Assembly (NCBI GenBank): GCA_013397075.1 | Contig: VWZS01009934.1 | Location: forward strand, 4,306,305 to 4,370,304 | Direction of reading: 5' to 3' | Source of the DNA: Rhabdornis inornatus | Lineage: Eukaryota; Chordata; Aves; Passeriformes; Rhabdornithidae | DNA: 64,000 nucleotides | Part shown: piece by piece, positions 1-14,132 of the stretch | Layout: each line of letters starts with the position of its first letter | How positions within the stretch are numbered: position 1 is the stretch's first letter | The notes under the pieces: generated by a model | What the model was told of the DNA's origin: nothing | The model's database searches: none | Seen by the model: the letters and a program-made list of their open reading frames with translations, nothing else | Made by a program: the position numbers and the translations under genes

Positions 1-3000
1 TTACTTGTTTTATTCCATGTAATCAATTGTTAAGACAAAAGCAAAATTTCCTTAGTGAACTGCAGAACTATTCTAGGATACCCAATTTGTTACCACTTTG
101 TAGAGAACATTCAATGTCGCTTTTACATTTCTTCTTTGGATTAATGTCAAAAGCATGTTGCCTGTCAAACAATTTGTTGTTGAGTGTGCCATTAGCTTGC
201 TAACTCCTCACAAGGATTTTAAAACATTGCATTTTTTTCCCCTCCAGAAGTCCCCTTAGCGCAGCCTTTCTTTGGAAGCTATATTGTTCTTGTGGAATAT
301 TTTCTGAGGAGCAGTCTGTCCCTATGCGATGTTTACTGTATTTTTGCCTTGCAGCCAGCAGATTTTAGTACAAACTTGCCTGGGGGTGGCCTTGTCCTAT
401 TTTCCTCTTAGATGGTTCTGGCATTTATAGAGCTTGGGAGATCGTTCTTCTGAATTTTCCAGTCTGAAGAGCTCGAGCCAAAACAGCAGGGGAGATAGCA
501 AACCTGTACGTTGTTTGGCTTATGGCAGCTGGGCCTGTTTTTCCTTTGACCTAAAGCAATGGCAGCTTTTCTTGGGTTTCGTGTGGAGGAGGGGGGAAGT
601 GAGAAAGTGGAAAGCTACGTGAGGAAAACTACTTTATCTCTGTGATTGGAAAAAGCAAGCCTTATCACTGCCTCAACAATCCCTCTTTTTGCACCACTAG
701 CAAAGGTAACTCCAAGTTACTTTCAGATGGCACGTAGAGATTGTCTTTGTTTGAGTTACTTTATGAGTGCTGGTTATTCATAAGAAAAGAGACTGTGTAT
801 TGTTTTAATATTGCATTAATGTTTTTGAAAAACAAACTCATTTTTTGTTGCAGTACCATAGAGCTTGCAGAATGAACTTTATATTAGGGGACTTGGCAGT
901 TTTTAGTGACATCTCATAGCTTCCCATCAACCTGTATTTTCTCCTTTATGTCATGGTCACTGAAATAAAATAGCCTTGCCAAGTAGGTCCCAATGTCTCC
1001 GCTGAGGAATTAATTGTGATGAATGATTGTGGGGATATATGAAATACCCTGTGGATAGGTGGCTCAGAGGACATAACTCTTTGGGGTTTGGACTTTTGCT
1101 TTAAGAGCCCTTCTTGTCTTTAAACACTGTCTCTGTAGTCATACCCTCTAAATGAGGTTTCCTGTGGAAATAAATTTCACTGCTTCTGCCTTTGAGATGT
1201 TGTAGTCTTGTATTTATCAGCAGATGTTTCACTTAAGTTTTGCACTTGTGTAACAGAAACATTTAGTTGTGCCATAGAATGAATGTATTCCTAGAGGAAT
1301 GGGTTTGCATGTGATTATTGGAATCCTGAGCTTTTGAATTCCAGGAGAATTGAGAGTTCCCTAAAAAGTTTGTGAGAGCAACAGAGCGTGGTGAGGCTTA
1401 GAACGTGCTTGAAGTGGAACACTGAAGAAAACAGCCTGTGTGTGCCAGGAATTTCCAAGGAACTCCTAGTGATTAAACCAAATTAAAAAGCATCATATTT
1501 CCAAAGAGTGATAAGATTCCTGTTTGAATGTCTGCACTGGTGAGGGACAAATGGATGACGGATCCTGAGCCTCCCCAAGCTGAAAATAAAAGGAAATAAA
1601 AATTTTAATTTTTGTCTGTGTTTCAATGTTTTCTCACTTTATGTTGCTCCATAGTTTTTCCTTCCTGATATGCGTGGATCTCCACGATGCTTGTTGTAAG
1701 AGAAACTCTTGTTTCTGCTGTAGTTCTGGCAAGAGATGACAGTGCAGAAGCTGCATGGCTGCTCCTTCTGTGAGGGAGCTGTTGACCAGCTTCATAGCAC
1801 AAATTCTTTTCCAGAATAAGAATTTTCTTAATTGGCAACTTCGATGAATTTCTCTTCTCCCCTCTTGTCCCCCTCTGAGTTGGTCAGTCTGATGTGCAAA
1901 TCGTGTTTCAACCTGAAGGGAAGAATATTTTGGGCCTACAGGTGGATGCAAGAAGCAAGGAGGACATTAGAGCAGGTGCACATTACTCTTGAAGTTTCTT
2001 GTTGGAATAAGAAGTGTTGGCAGAAAGTTGGTGCTGTAGAACCAGCCTCTCCAGTCTCTTTTGGCTCAACAGTGTGAATGCCTCAGGCTGTCAGAGTGGT
2101 CCAGGAAGGAGCTGAGCCTTTCAAAAAATATGCTGGCTTCAATATCATTAGGTGTGTTACGTAGGCAAGTAGTCCAGATCTGCCTAACTGGTCTATATTT
2201 ATTTTCCTCTCTTCCCTCCATTCATCAAGTCCATGTTACAGTAGGAGGCTTTCTTTCCTTGGTAGTCTAATTTGTTACCAACATCCTCACCTTTTCAAGT
2301 TTCACTCTGTGCATAAGGAGACAGTTTAAATTAGATACATGAAGAAAAAAATCATAATCCATTTCTGAGGTGATAATTTACCTCATTTTCCTTTAATGAT
2401 AACATTTCTTCAGTTGTGGTTTTCTTTGTCTGACATGAAATTTTTCTGCTTTTTGTCGTGTTTTGTTCTACAGATCTCAGTGGGCTGTAGTGAATCCTTG
2501 TTTCACGTCTTCCCTCTTTTTCAATGATTGCCCAAATTCTGAGGGCAAAACACAAAGGTCAGTGCTCTCTCTTGGACTTTAGTACTGCTCCTCATCTCAC
2601 TTTTGTCACTAAATGTAATAATTCCTATATTTTGTCTTCTCATATTTAATATTTCTCCTGTTGCCCTTAGGAATATATTTCCTTTCAATGATAATCTTAC
2701 TCAGGGAGGCTGTAATCACGATTTACTAATTTCTCTCTTCTTTTAATGTTCTCAGGAATGTCTTCCTTAACATTAGGTAGCAGATCTGGTAGATTTTTTG
2801 CTGGTATTAATTGCTGTGTAGCGAAGTGCCCTTGAAAGTTAGTTATGTAAATGAGCAGCGTTGAGCTGGCCATAAGAATGATGTTGGCTTGAGTTTTAAT
2901 TTAATAATTGAGGAATTGGAACATAAAATGGTTCTTTGAATCTAAGATAGGATAGAGTCAGATTCTTTATTAGACAAATTCTAATTGCATGAACTGTATC

Positions 3001-4190
3001 AGCAGTTTAACATTTCGTTTAGGTGATCACTTTGCATGCAGGTGAGCACTTTATGTGGTCATTGTTAGATGGTTACTATTAGGAAAAAGCCTTGCATTCA
3101 GTTGCCTTAGGTATTTTTAGTTGAATATTCTGACAGAAATTACTGGTTTGTTGTGGCTTTAAAATAACAACCTGAGTCTTTCTTGAAATATATTCTTATA
3201 ATCTGGTTGGGTTTTTTTTTTTCCTTTATTAAGTTAGTGATTGTAAAGGTTGCTGTAAAAGTTTCTTGTATTTTTCCTGGAGATGTGTCCTACTTGAATC
3301 CCTTGGCTTATTAAAAAGTCCCTAAGTTCTGGACAGTGGAGGGCAGGTACCTCATGTCTGTCTGGGTAAAGGTTATTATTTATTGTTACACACAATACAT
3401 GCAAAAACCAGGAGCTGCAAAGTTATTTGCAAATACAGGCTTGGCAAACCTCCTCTGGAATTCGGAAAGGGTTTTCCAGCTCGACTTAGTCATTTTTTCC
3501 CAAATGTCTTGGCATAACTGATCACTCAGGAGTGACATATGGTAGAAACATGCTCTAAGGGACAAGTCTCCCGGATGGCGCACAGCACCACACAAGATAG
3601 ACAGATGGTGGCTTATTCAACCTTGGAAAAAGTTTAATCCTACATATTGGCATGTCGGCCTGGGTACTGAGAGAGAGGCACACACTTGCCTGTGAAATCT
3701 GAGGCAAAGCTTTTGTGAGTTTGCTTCCTGTTACTGAAAGAACTAGGGTGACTGAGCTGATACTATACCCAACGAGTAATCTGCAAAATTATGGGCTCAA
3801 CATGCTGTCCTGAAAGTTACATTCCCTAGAAAAGTGAAAACTCCAGAGGCAGCAGGACAATGCAGAGAATAAAGTTTGGTGAACTTGTCACAGCTGTTTC
3901 TAGACTAAAACATGCTTATTCAACAAAGTTGTTGAGTACTTATTCACCAATAGCTGTTGATTAATTCAAGTGTCTAGTAGGAGAAAAGGGTATTTTATGT
4001 TTTCCATGGCTTTAGTTCTGTTTCCTAACTCTGTTAGGAGTTGCTACTGGCCTTGTGAAGTGTATAAGCACTTCACGTCAGAGAAACTGTAGCCTTTGTC
4101 TGCCCTAGGCTCTAACAAAAAGTTATAAATTCCCCAATGGTAAATTTATATTTATAGCTGAAAATGCAAACTGTACATTGCAAGTTCTTT
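1..4190. other. AT-rich non-coding DNA, no gene recognised
   Basis: All six frames are interrupted often. Open stretches are at most about 105 codons and resemble no family I know. No CR1 block, tRNA-like fold or CpG cluster was seen. A few short pyrimidine runs (for example near 3210-3222) are the only visible structure. This could be intron or intergenic DNA; the sequence does not decide. Confidence 0.7.
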
Positions 4191-4200
4191 GGTTTTTGTC

Positions 4201-4216
4201 TTTTTTTTTTTTTTTT
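4201..4216. repeat. Poly-T run (16 T)
   Basis: Sixteen consecutive T residues, with T-rich sequence just before. It could be a simple length-variable homopolymer or the remnant of a minus-strand retroposed poly-A tail. No retroposed body is recognisable next to it, so the simple reading is preferred. Confidence 0.9.
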
Positions 4217-4268
4217 GAGGGAGGAAATCATGCCTTTGACTCTAATATCTTCATATTTAAGACAGTGA

Positions 4269-4283
4269 AGAGAGAGAGAGAGA
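4269..4283. repeat. (AG)n microsatellite, about 7 units
   Basis: Uninterrupted alternating AG read directly from the sequence. It lies about 50 bases after the poly-T run and 60 bases before a GATT repeat, making a small cluster of simple repeats. Confidence 0.9.
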
Positions 4284-4343
4284 CAGAATATTTGACATGG
4301 AGAAAGAAATCCTTTTTGAATTCTTTCTGGAAACCAAGTAGCA

Positions 4344-4364
4344 ATTGATTGATTGATTGATTGA
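4344..4364. repeat. (ATTG)n tetranucleotide microsatellite, 5 units
   Basis: Five perfect tandem copies of a four-base ATTG unit, plus one base. Perfect tetranucleotide repeats of this size can be length-polymorphic. No gene context. Confidence 0.92.
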
Positions 4365-7300
4365 ACTTCTGGAGTCAGGGCCATTTTCTGTAAGGATTTT
4401 GAAAATACTGACCCATTGAAAAGATAAAGGATTGCCTGCCAAACTTTTTTCCCCCCCATTTGCTTTTTCTTGTAGATCACACTCAATATTCACAACTAGA
4501 AGGAAAAGCAAGACTCTCCTGACTCTCTGGACTTCAAGGATATAATTATGTTATATTGGATGAATTCAAACTAGACAAGACTTCTTTCTAAAACGCTTCG
4601 AGAAAGGTAAATGTAATTCAAACAAACTAATCTTTTTCCAGTAGAGGAATAGTTTGGTCAAATTAATCCCATTCTAGTAACATTTCAACCATGCTACACC
4701 ACAGAATCATAATTTTTTGGATACTTTGTATAGCTACATATCCATATATATGTATATATTTCTATGGCTAAACCTTCCCAGTAATTTTTAGATGTTAAAA
4801 GATCAGCCCTTGTATATTTCGTGGAAATGTTCTGGTTTCAAGCAGTTCTCTTATGAAAGAGGTGAGGAAGGAAGAGGAAAGAGAAGGGAGATGCCCACCG
4901 TAGCCAGCATATTGGTAATTACTTCTGTGGATGGGGAAGACCCAGTTAATGTTTCTGTTCTGCCTAATGAATAAATTTACTTGAAAATGAGATTCTAGCT
5001 AGTGAGCTATAAAGTCAAATGACTCAAGCAGTACTGATTGACACATACATTTTAAAATATGGTGTGGTTTGGGAGACCCAGAGGGAGTTGCAAATAGACT
5101 AATTTAATAATCTGTGGTTTAGGATATGCATTGAAGAAGTAAGAGATGTCAAATCCTTACATTCAGCTGAGGGTGCTCTTGTGTAATATAAATATCTGCT
5201 TACTTTTGGCCTAGTATAAACAAAGATTTGCTCTTTCTGTGGATATGAGTACCCTTCAGGTGTTTTTTTTGGTAACCCTTTTCTTTCTTTTGCTGTGTGT
5301 CATTGTGAGAAATGCTGACCCTAGGTGGCCAAGCCTGAGGGCCCACAGAAATTGTTGCAGAACTACTGTGCCCTTTTCATTTTATCTTTTTCTACCTACT
5401 ATAACTAATTACTATAGAACTTAGTAAATAAAATTTTTAATAAGTCTATTTTGTGCCCAAGTGCAGTCAGAAAAATGTGACAGACATCAATTTGCTCTCT
5501 TGTCTAGACCCTAAGGGAGTTTCTCACACACTTCACAGAAGCAGTGAGTATTTTTGTGGCCCATCCAGCCCTCTGTGACAGAGTCCTGCCTCAGTATCAG
5601 GGAGCATGCCTATGGGCCTTACAAACATCATGTATTTGTAAGAGGGAGCTACAGTCTGATGAGATGATTAAAATTCTGCAGATCCACAGCTGACACCTTC
5701 TTGACCCAGATCTGAAGTTCAGACTTGGAAATACTTCAGTCCCTTGAAATTTTAGGTCATGCTTCATAGAATTGCTGTTTTCATAATTTATAGGCTAAGC
5801 GTGATCATATAATTGTTGAGTCGCTGAGCGTCAGTGTGTGTGAATCAGCCATCTGCTGTCAGGGCTGAGTCTTGTATCTCCCTGGCCAGTGACAGGGGAG
5901 GTCATTATACCATGGCAAGACTCTGTCAGATGGGAATGGTTCAAGGTAACAACATGGCACTGTCCAAAAAAAGCCACTTCTGCTTGCTGGTAGTGATGAC
6001 ATTTAGAGGACTGAGACGGAGGACTGGAAGTTTTAATAGAGGAATTGTGAAGACAGAGATGTGAAGGGTTTGCATGTTAGAGAGGAACAAAGGCTGGCTT
6101 TTGTAGCCGGGTTTTGAGTTATTTATGGAACCAGATGAGGAATAGAGAAACTGTCTACACAGGAGTAAAGCAGACTTCAAGATCTGGAAGAGAAGCTGCA
6201 TTGAGTCCTTAGGTCACTGATCTAAGAGTGGTAAGGAAGCAGATACAAAATGCATGTCATCACATTTTATTTTGTCTAGACTTGCATACCTTGTACACTT
6301 CCCAAGTGGAGAGTGATTTGGTATTTGGAACTTGTACAAAGCTTCTGCATGTTTTGCTTCAACCAGCGAATGTCCTGGAAACCCAGCATACCCTCAAGGT
6401 TAGATCCTTGTGTTAAACTTGCTGTAAAATTTGGGCAGGATGTGGGTTAGCACTAATGATGGGATCCCGTGCTGTCATGCTCTGCCAGGTCCTGTTTCTT
6501 TGGAGATATGGTAATCAATACCAAAGAAAAGTAATGCAGAAACTAAGAAAACTGTTTTACAGGAAATAACTGATTCAAACCATCAGAGGCTGAAGATGAT
6601 TGAGAAAAGCCAGACATCTGTATGAGCAGCAGTGGGGATTTTACCAGTTCCTGCAAATTTCTGCTGGGCTGTTGAGAGCTGAAGTTAAGGTTGAGCTGAA
6701 GTATTGAAAATTAGGCCTAAGACATGTTGCTGCACACCTCATGGGATACATTTGGGCTTTATTAGCTGCAACTGATTCAAAAATATACTCTCAACAGGTG
6801 TAGCCAAACAGGAGGAAAGAAAAATTTAAAAATCCTCATTAATGCATTAATCCAGTGGTAGAAAAATGTGAAGTTGTAATTGTCTTCTATACTTGCCTCC
6901 TCCTTGTTGGGATAATTTTTTTTTAGATATTAATTTCTAATTTAGTACTTAGTTTCCTTTCTTTCTCCTCTCCCCTAAAAAATCTCCTCAGACCCTGATG
7001 GTTTAAAAATGATACCATGCAGAATTGATGTAACTGTCTGTAGGTTGTGATGTGCATTGGAGATGTGATGTACCTCAAGATCTTAAAACCAGGTAAAACT
7101 GAAAATGGCTACGGCCACTTTTATGCTGTCTATCCCCCTTTGTTCTCTCTCCCTCCCCCTTCTGCTTGTGCTCACTTGCTCTCTCTTTAGTATAACACAG
7201 TTGAACAGCAGTGAAGTGTAAAATGTGCTTTTGCCAAGGTCAGTTTCTTGTGATTACTCGCCTGTGGCAACTTATGCCAGTTGCAACAGACTGAGTCTCA

Positions 7301-9140
7301 GCAGTCCACAAAGTCACACTGGTGCTTATGCAGAGGACACCCAGTGTAGGTTACAGTAACCGTAGTCTGGAATAGCTCACAATGCTGCTGAATTTTAGCT
7401 GCTTTATTTAACTCTTCCCATCTAGCCTGTGCTTGCTTCAGTGCTTTGGAGTCTGTGCCATGAAACACTGGGTTGTCCTGGTTCTCTGGAGATCCTCGAG
7501 GAGGATTTTGGGTAGATTAAGTTCTTGTTGTTAGAGATTGTTTCTTTTCATATACTGGATGGCTCAAATTTCAGAATTTCTCATAAATGGAGAGAAGATA
7601 ACTCTCTTGAGCTTCTCATCGTGAACACGTGCATCTTTGAAATATTATATTTTTTTTGTGATTGGCTTGCTTTTGGAGGAAGTCATATCAAATACTGCCC
7701 TATTGACACTGGCACAAGAGAAGTTGTTTATCTACATAGCAAGAAGTACTGTGGAAATTTTTAAGAGGTAGTTTTTATTTAAGAATTTAAAAGATGAGAC
7801 AGTCTTAAGTGTTGTGCACATTCATAAGCATAGAATATTTTTTTGTTTAGAAGATAAAAATGATTTTGACTCCTGAGACAGGGGAATGGATGTGAGATTC
7901 CGGAACATTCACTTTAGTGATTTACCACTTGCATGTGGTACCCAGTGGAAATAAGGGAAGGGACCTCTACTTTCATTCTCCTTTCTCACGTATGAGCAAA
8001 CATATCCCTTTATGGAAAAATGTTGTACTTAGAACAGAAAAGCATGGACTTCCTGTATTGTTTGCTTATTTGCAATATCAGCAACATATAGGATTTTGTT
8101 TTCATTCTGGAAATACTTACTTTTGGGAGAAGTATTTAGCTCTTGAGCTGTGTGATAGTGACTTTGAGGTTACTGGTCTGTCAGTACTGACTAGTAGCAA
8201 GGCAGTAATTAATCTTGATGGTTGTCTGAAGGGCTAGAGCTGAACTTTGGTGACCTCAAGGAAATTCAAAATTTAATTGCATAAAATTTATTATGCGTTT
8301 GATTAATTTTGAACATATATGTTGCTGTATTCTCTCTCATGTTTGCTTTGGAATGATTCCTGAGCCACAAGTAAAATAATGGCTCAGCAATTCAGTCTTG
8401 TCCTGTAAACAGCCTTGCATAAAGCACACAGGAATATTGCAGTTATGCTCAGTGTAACTCCCCACAAAACAAGGTTAAGTGCTTAATCCTGCATTTCCAG
8501 TTTAGTCTTGCTTTCAAGCTTACAAGGAGTGTTTTTCTTCAAGGAATATGTTACTTGTTGCTTTTTTGCCTAGGAAGGACCGTTGAATTAGTATATTGTT
8601 TCAAGACTGACATTTGCTTGCATGGTTTCCATAATTTATATGATTCCGTTGGTAATCCAGCCGCTTCCCTTTGCTTTTAATAACATTTGTATTGGCCTAT
8701 TGGCCCAGCTCTTATAGAAGAATATGCTATGAGAGCTGTGTTCAAAACTTTGTGAAGATTGATCTGTCTACTCCCCTTTAAGCTAGAAATTAATGGTAGA
8801 AGCGAGCAGTGTTTTGTGTGTGTGTGATGGGATGTCTAGGCCTGTAGTACTTGCAGTGATTAGTGTTGTCTTCTAATTGTTAGAGCAGCAGTCGAAAAAA
8901 GGAGTGTTCCCTGTAGGAGGAAACAGCTGTACTAGAAGAAGCTGGTCTTCATTCAGCTGAAAAATGGGCAAATGGATGTTCTTGGGTGAGGTAATGCAGA
9001 GAAGTGGCATTGTCTGTGCTTACCAGAATCTGTCACATTAATTTCCTTTTATCCTAAGGAACTTGTGGAAAGGAAAGAACTCTTCAGGCACCAAAGTTTT
9101 TTTTTGGAACATTCCCAATGACATATGTCCCTTCAGTGAG
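4365..9140. other. AT-rich non-coding DNA, no gene recognised
   Basis: No recognisable exon, RNA gene or interspersed repeat. The longest open frame (7917-8237, plus, about 106 codons) lacks any motif I recognise. A short AT-rich alternating stretch lies near 4736-4760. A small group of CpGs near 5798-5830 is too weak to call an element. Confidence 0.65.
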
Positions 9141-9158
9141 CTGCTGCTGCTGCTGCTG
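9141..9158. repeat. (CTG)6 trinucleotide repeat
   Basis: Six perfect CTG units on the plus strand (CAG on the minus strand). A minus-strand open frame crosses it and would read it as a run of serines (AGC), but that frame (9038-9250) is short and otherwise unremarkable, so coding is not supported. Confidence 0.93.
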
Positions 9159-9159
9159 A

Positions 9160-12100
9160 ATGCTCTGAGGATTTCCTCATCAGTACGTTCAGCACGAGCA
9201 AGCAGTTGACAATTGAGATGGAAGAAATCTTCACAAACCCCTGAACCCATTCAAATCTCCATGCTGAGCTCCTAACTGATTTTTAAAAATTCATTAGAAC
9301 TTCACTATTTCTCTCATTCTCACCTCCTGGATTCTGGGTGATAACAGAAATGCATTGCTGCACACATTAAAGGCAGATGTCGTGTGGAGTGTGGGGGGGT
9401 TGGACAAATGACTTTCCAGATTCCTTGAAATCTTGCAAGATTTGCAACCTAATTTTTCTTTTAACTCACGGTAGAGATCTGAAGGCTTGTTAAGGGATTT
9501 GTTCATACAATTCCTACTAGTTTTAAAGGCAGTTCTCTAATTCGGTGTCCTGGTAAATTTAAAAACATTTAGTGAGCTAAGACAGATGTGCTGGAAATAA
9601 ACATTTAACATATGGATAAAATCATACTTTTATAATGCTCTTGCAGCTTGTGAGTACCACAAGAGTCTTCCTTTTCTGAAGGCAATCACTACAGTCTTGT
9701 AGAAGTAGAGAAGTGCCTATCTACTCATTGCTTTATTAAATTTTATTAGAAACAAACTAGGGAAATGAGCAGTGAATTTCTGTTGTGCAATAAAACATTT
9801 CCCTCTTTTTTTTTTTTAACTCAGTATTTCTCCAGCTTTTCTTGGCAACAGTAGCAGTATCTCATATCATAAGTGTTCTGTTCACATTCCAGGGAGTATT
9901 TGAGGACTAGGAGCCAGGTAAAGAGAAGTCAAGAAATTTAGACAGAGGAAGCATTCTCAAGTTCCTTATAGAAGGCATTTAGTCCAAATAAAGGTCTGTG
10001 TTAATCTGAGGGAGCAGTAACTCTGTAGCAGTTATCACACATATGTCCTTGGAAGACAAAGGAGAGACCAGTAGATAAATCATGGGGGTTTCATTGTTTC
10101 CCCTTTTAATGGCAAGTTTAAGTTTCTAATAGCTTTCAATAAATGTCAGTTTTACATTTCTGTTATGATAAGACAGCATGATTCTTACAGTTTCCTTCAT
10201 GAGATGGGCAAAATTCAGTGATTAGAGTGTAGGATTAGGAGACAGGGTCTCTAATAGTTTGTTACTTATGGCTTTGGCACCTGAATCACTGCATGGGTTA
10301 GGACAGTCTATAACATGACTTTAGCATCCCCAGGGGAAATACTGACTATAATTTCCTGCCTCGTGGGTGCATATGAAGATTAACCTCATGGAATGAATAA
10401 AGTATTTATTAATAGATGATAGTTATTGATATGTCACCTACTTGTTCATAGCAGTGACATTTTTAATGTATTATTCCTGAGGGGAATGTAAATGAGCACA
10501 TAAGCCAAAATACATTCATTCAAGTAATTTTCATCATCCTATTCAAAAGCATGTGTATTCAGTAGTGGCCATGTTAGTTCTTTCTGTTTGGATGATTTAA
10601 AAATACTAAAGAAAAAAATGCCATGAAATACGAAGGGAGAACTCAAGGTCATGCTCACTTATTCTGTCTTCACATCACAGTGACTGGAGTGCCTTTGATA
10701 ATCTTCCTTTAAAGGCTGACAGTACAGGGAAAGCAGCATACATTTAAATCCAGCTACATTTTAGAAGTTTAGTCTTGTTGCATATTTTCTGCAGTACAGG
10801 TATGATGTATGATTAAATTGTGAAATGTCCGATATCAGCACGGCTTTTAATTTTTTTTTTTAATTTCTCACATTTTTCATAGCTGAAGTTAAAGATAAAT
10901 AAAATATTTTGCCATTCTGTTTCCAGTGTCAGAGCTGTCATTTGGACTGCCATGAACGTGTGGGAAAATGACTATTACTTTATATTTCTTTCAGTGGTCA
11001 GCTTGAAGGATTGAGTCAACAGCAAGGTCATACAGGGTTTTGAAAGAGAGTTTTTATAGATCCTTTTACTATATTATTACCTTCTTAATGAAAAAGGCTC
11101 CCTGGTCTTTATTTTTTGTTTCTTTATTGCTTTAGACTTCTGTATATATTCTACTATACTTTAAATATTAAAAATATTCTTGTCATAAATTTAGGCCTTT
11201 GGGCCTAAAATGGAATTGCTGCACAAAGCCTCTGTTTTTGGGTGTGGGCTGAAAGAAAGACATGAGATAAATATGCAGTGCAGAGGAGAGGGAATGTCCT
11301 TGAAAACCCAATTTGCTACAAAAGCTGTGGCCCAGAGATAATTTTGACATAGTGCTTAATATCTGATCTGTTGTCCGAAAGTAGTGGTAGTGCTTCTTGT
11401 TCCTCTTGGTTCCTCTGCCATCATCTCATTGGACTCACCTCCTTTATTTAGTGCTGTAGTCCAGTTTACCTAAATACTACATTTGGAAAAAAAAAAGGGG
11501 GAAAATTAAGCAACTTTAGTGAATCTCATCTGCTTTGATAAATTTTATGCTGGCAATGACTGAGTTGAGCCACAATTGGTCTTCTATTGTGGTTTCAGTC
11601 AGAAAGGTCCCATTCCCTTTGCCCCAGTGGTAGACACACAGAGTTTGTGCCCTGCAGCTGGGTAGAAGACAGCTCAGGAATGTGGCCCGGCACACTCAGT
11701 GTCCTCTGCAAGATTTCGCTGCCTGCAGGAGCTGCTGAAGTTTACTGGTCATGGCTTCAAACCCTTGTGGTGAACACACAGAACAGAAATATTCAGAATG
11801 AAAAGACATGGTGAATTTAATGTTGTGTTTTCATAATGAGAGTTTGAGTTTCTGTCTTACGTTATTGATGGAGCTTTTTCTCTCTCAAGAAATAAACCCG
11901 AAGCAATGACTTATGAATCATACTTTGTGTCCCACTTACAGACTAGCTTGACTCATCAGTGATATTTCTTCTGGCATGATTTGGGGGGAATGCCAGTTAT
12001 TTTTTTCATACGTAGTTTTTAATTATTATTGACTGTGGGATAAAGATAAATATAAAGATGAAGGCAGTTCAGCTAAACACCTGATTTTATTTAGGTCTGT

Positions 12101-14130
12101 GCTTCTAAAGAGTCATGTCATTCAATAAAGTGTTGTATGGTTGCTTAAGAGAGACAGGGAGACATGGCTTTCTGATTCTTCAATGATGATATCAAACAAG
12201 GATAGTAACAAGTAAGTACTAAGAACTCATTATTATGCTCATAATTTCTTTGACCTATTATCTTCCAGATGTATAAGAAATTTTAAAAAAATTAAGAAAA
12301 GAAAAAAAGAGTAATCTCATGTCTGGAAAGTATCTTCTGCAAATAAAGCCCAAAACACAGAGCTTCTGATTTTCTTTAAGCTACTGATGATGTCATGATA
12401 ATACGCATTTGTACACAAATGACATGTAACTTCTGCCATTCTTAATAATTGTTCTTTTATTGGGTAATGTTGTTTTTAGTGTTACATTCATCTTGTAATA
12501 CAACCAGATGCACAATACTTTTAGTGCTTGTTTTGTGGGAACTTGGAAAGCAAAACTCAACTTCTGTAGTGCTTTCTAAGTTTACAAATTTATAATAATC
12601 TAGAATTAACACATTGAAACACTATATGAATATTCTCTTATTAAGAGCACCATATAGTTTTTTCTCTATTAAACTGTTTTGTACTAATTTTTTTTTTCCT
12701 ATAACTAGTATCATTAAATACTCTTAATGTCTTTTGTAGAAGCTATAGAAGCTTTTAGTTAGGATTCTCAAAGCCTTTTGGTTTTATTTGCTTGCATTTG
12801 TAAGCGTCAGTGACTGAATTCTTACATAGAAACAGTAAATTGTTTAATCTGTCCAATATTCTCTAATCTCTCCTCCTCACTATATACATTCATTGTCAGA
12901 ACTTGACTCAAGGGATTTTTTTCATGCAGCATAGCATTTCTTCACTAAATTATCTGTAAGATGAAGCTATACAAGGCATTCCCTTAAGAAATTAAAGTAT
13001 GTCTTTTTCTGCTGTATATGAAAACTCAAAAAGCCTATCTTCACTGCATGCCCAATCAGTAGGTGCTTTATCTTTTAATTGAAGTGAAATTCTGAAGTGA
13101 AATATCTTTAATTGATGATTTAAAAGTTGTTGGAGCAACTAGAGAAGACAGAAATGTGGCAGATGTGTAGGATATCCACGTACTTAGGCAGTGGGCAAAT
13201 GAATATATCATAGATAAGAAGCACAGATTCTCTCTGCAGGTATGTGAGAATCCAGATTCTTCTGCATCCTACTGGGACATGGTCATTCATCTATGGGGAA
13301 TGAAATCCGTGTGGCTAAATCAGACTTCTTAAATTATTGGCATTAGTTTGAGCCAAATATTTCTTTCACATTACACAACGAATGGGAAAACTTTTGTGCC
13401 AAGGAAGGAACAGAACTGAGTGATAAATGTGACAGTAATATTTATTATGGAGTTTTTCACTGGCGTGTAATCTTCTCTGATCTGACCAGCTCTTAATTGC
13501 AGGTAACTTTTTCCTCCTTTCAAACTGACCAAGCAGCCACCCGTAATTCAAAAAGTAAAGAAAAACTCGCTCTCAAATTCCCCATTTCTGTTCTCTGCTG
13601 GAGGCATCCAGTTTTGTTGATAATGATCTAATCTGTTGCATAACGAGCGAATACTGAGCCTGCTGCCATAGCCTGCTTCTTTCTTGGCACTGTTGGAAGG
13701 CTTCAAAGAGAGACTGTGTGTGTGAGGCGACTGCTCTACCAGCAAGACCAAGGGGATCAAAGCCTACGTTTAGAAATGGAAAACAACAGAAAGAGAAGCG
13801 ATTACCACACAGTTGCAATCCTGAAACTGAAACCAGTCTCACAGAAATGAACTGTTTTGGAGCTGAGGATAATTTATTACAAATTGTACAGAGCAGGAAA
13901 AGATCATGGATTTTTAAGGAAAATTCATTAAGATTTTATTTTGTAGTTTCTTGATATGGGGGAGACTATTGTTCAAAAAATGGATGTACTGACAATTATA
14001 TCAATTTAATTGATTTTGCATGATTTTATGCTGCATCACGTTTTCGTCTTGGCTCCACTAATGTTTTCAATTAGGAAGTTTTCAAATGAAATCAATTGCA
14101 AAAATTACTTCAAGAAAAAATAGGAAAGTT
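9160..14130. other. AT-rich non-coding DNA, no gene recognised
   Basis: Nothing beyond short poly-A and poly-T runs (for example near 10850-10862, 11488-11498 and 12688-12698) and one small direct repeat (13081-13103). Overlapping short open frames on both strands at 13548-13954 look like chance: none has a recognisable motif. Confidence 0.65.
13081..13103 (+). repeat. Short direct repeat, 10-base unit twice
   Basis: The ten-base unit GAAGTGAAAT occurs at 13081-13090 and again at 13094-13103, separated by three bases. It is probably a small local duplication. No function is implied. Confidence 0.8.
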
Positions 14131-14132
14131 TC

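Noticed and set aside
4700..4715. CCACAGAATCATAA, resembling the reverse complement of a CR1 end
   Set aside because: Only about 14 bases match and nothing of the CR1 body follows, so it is chance-level similarity.
4736..4762. Alternating TA-rich stretch as a possible promoter or cruciform
   Set aside because: Short, imperfect and in very AT-rich DNA. No exon or CpG island is nearby.
7917..8237. 106-codon open frame, plus strand
   Set aside because: No motif, no splice-site pair at its ends, and composition like the surrounding non-coding DNA.
9038..9250. Minus-strand frame with a serine run from the CTG repeat
   Set aside because: The serine run is explained by the microsatellite. The rest of the frame is short and unrecognised.
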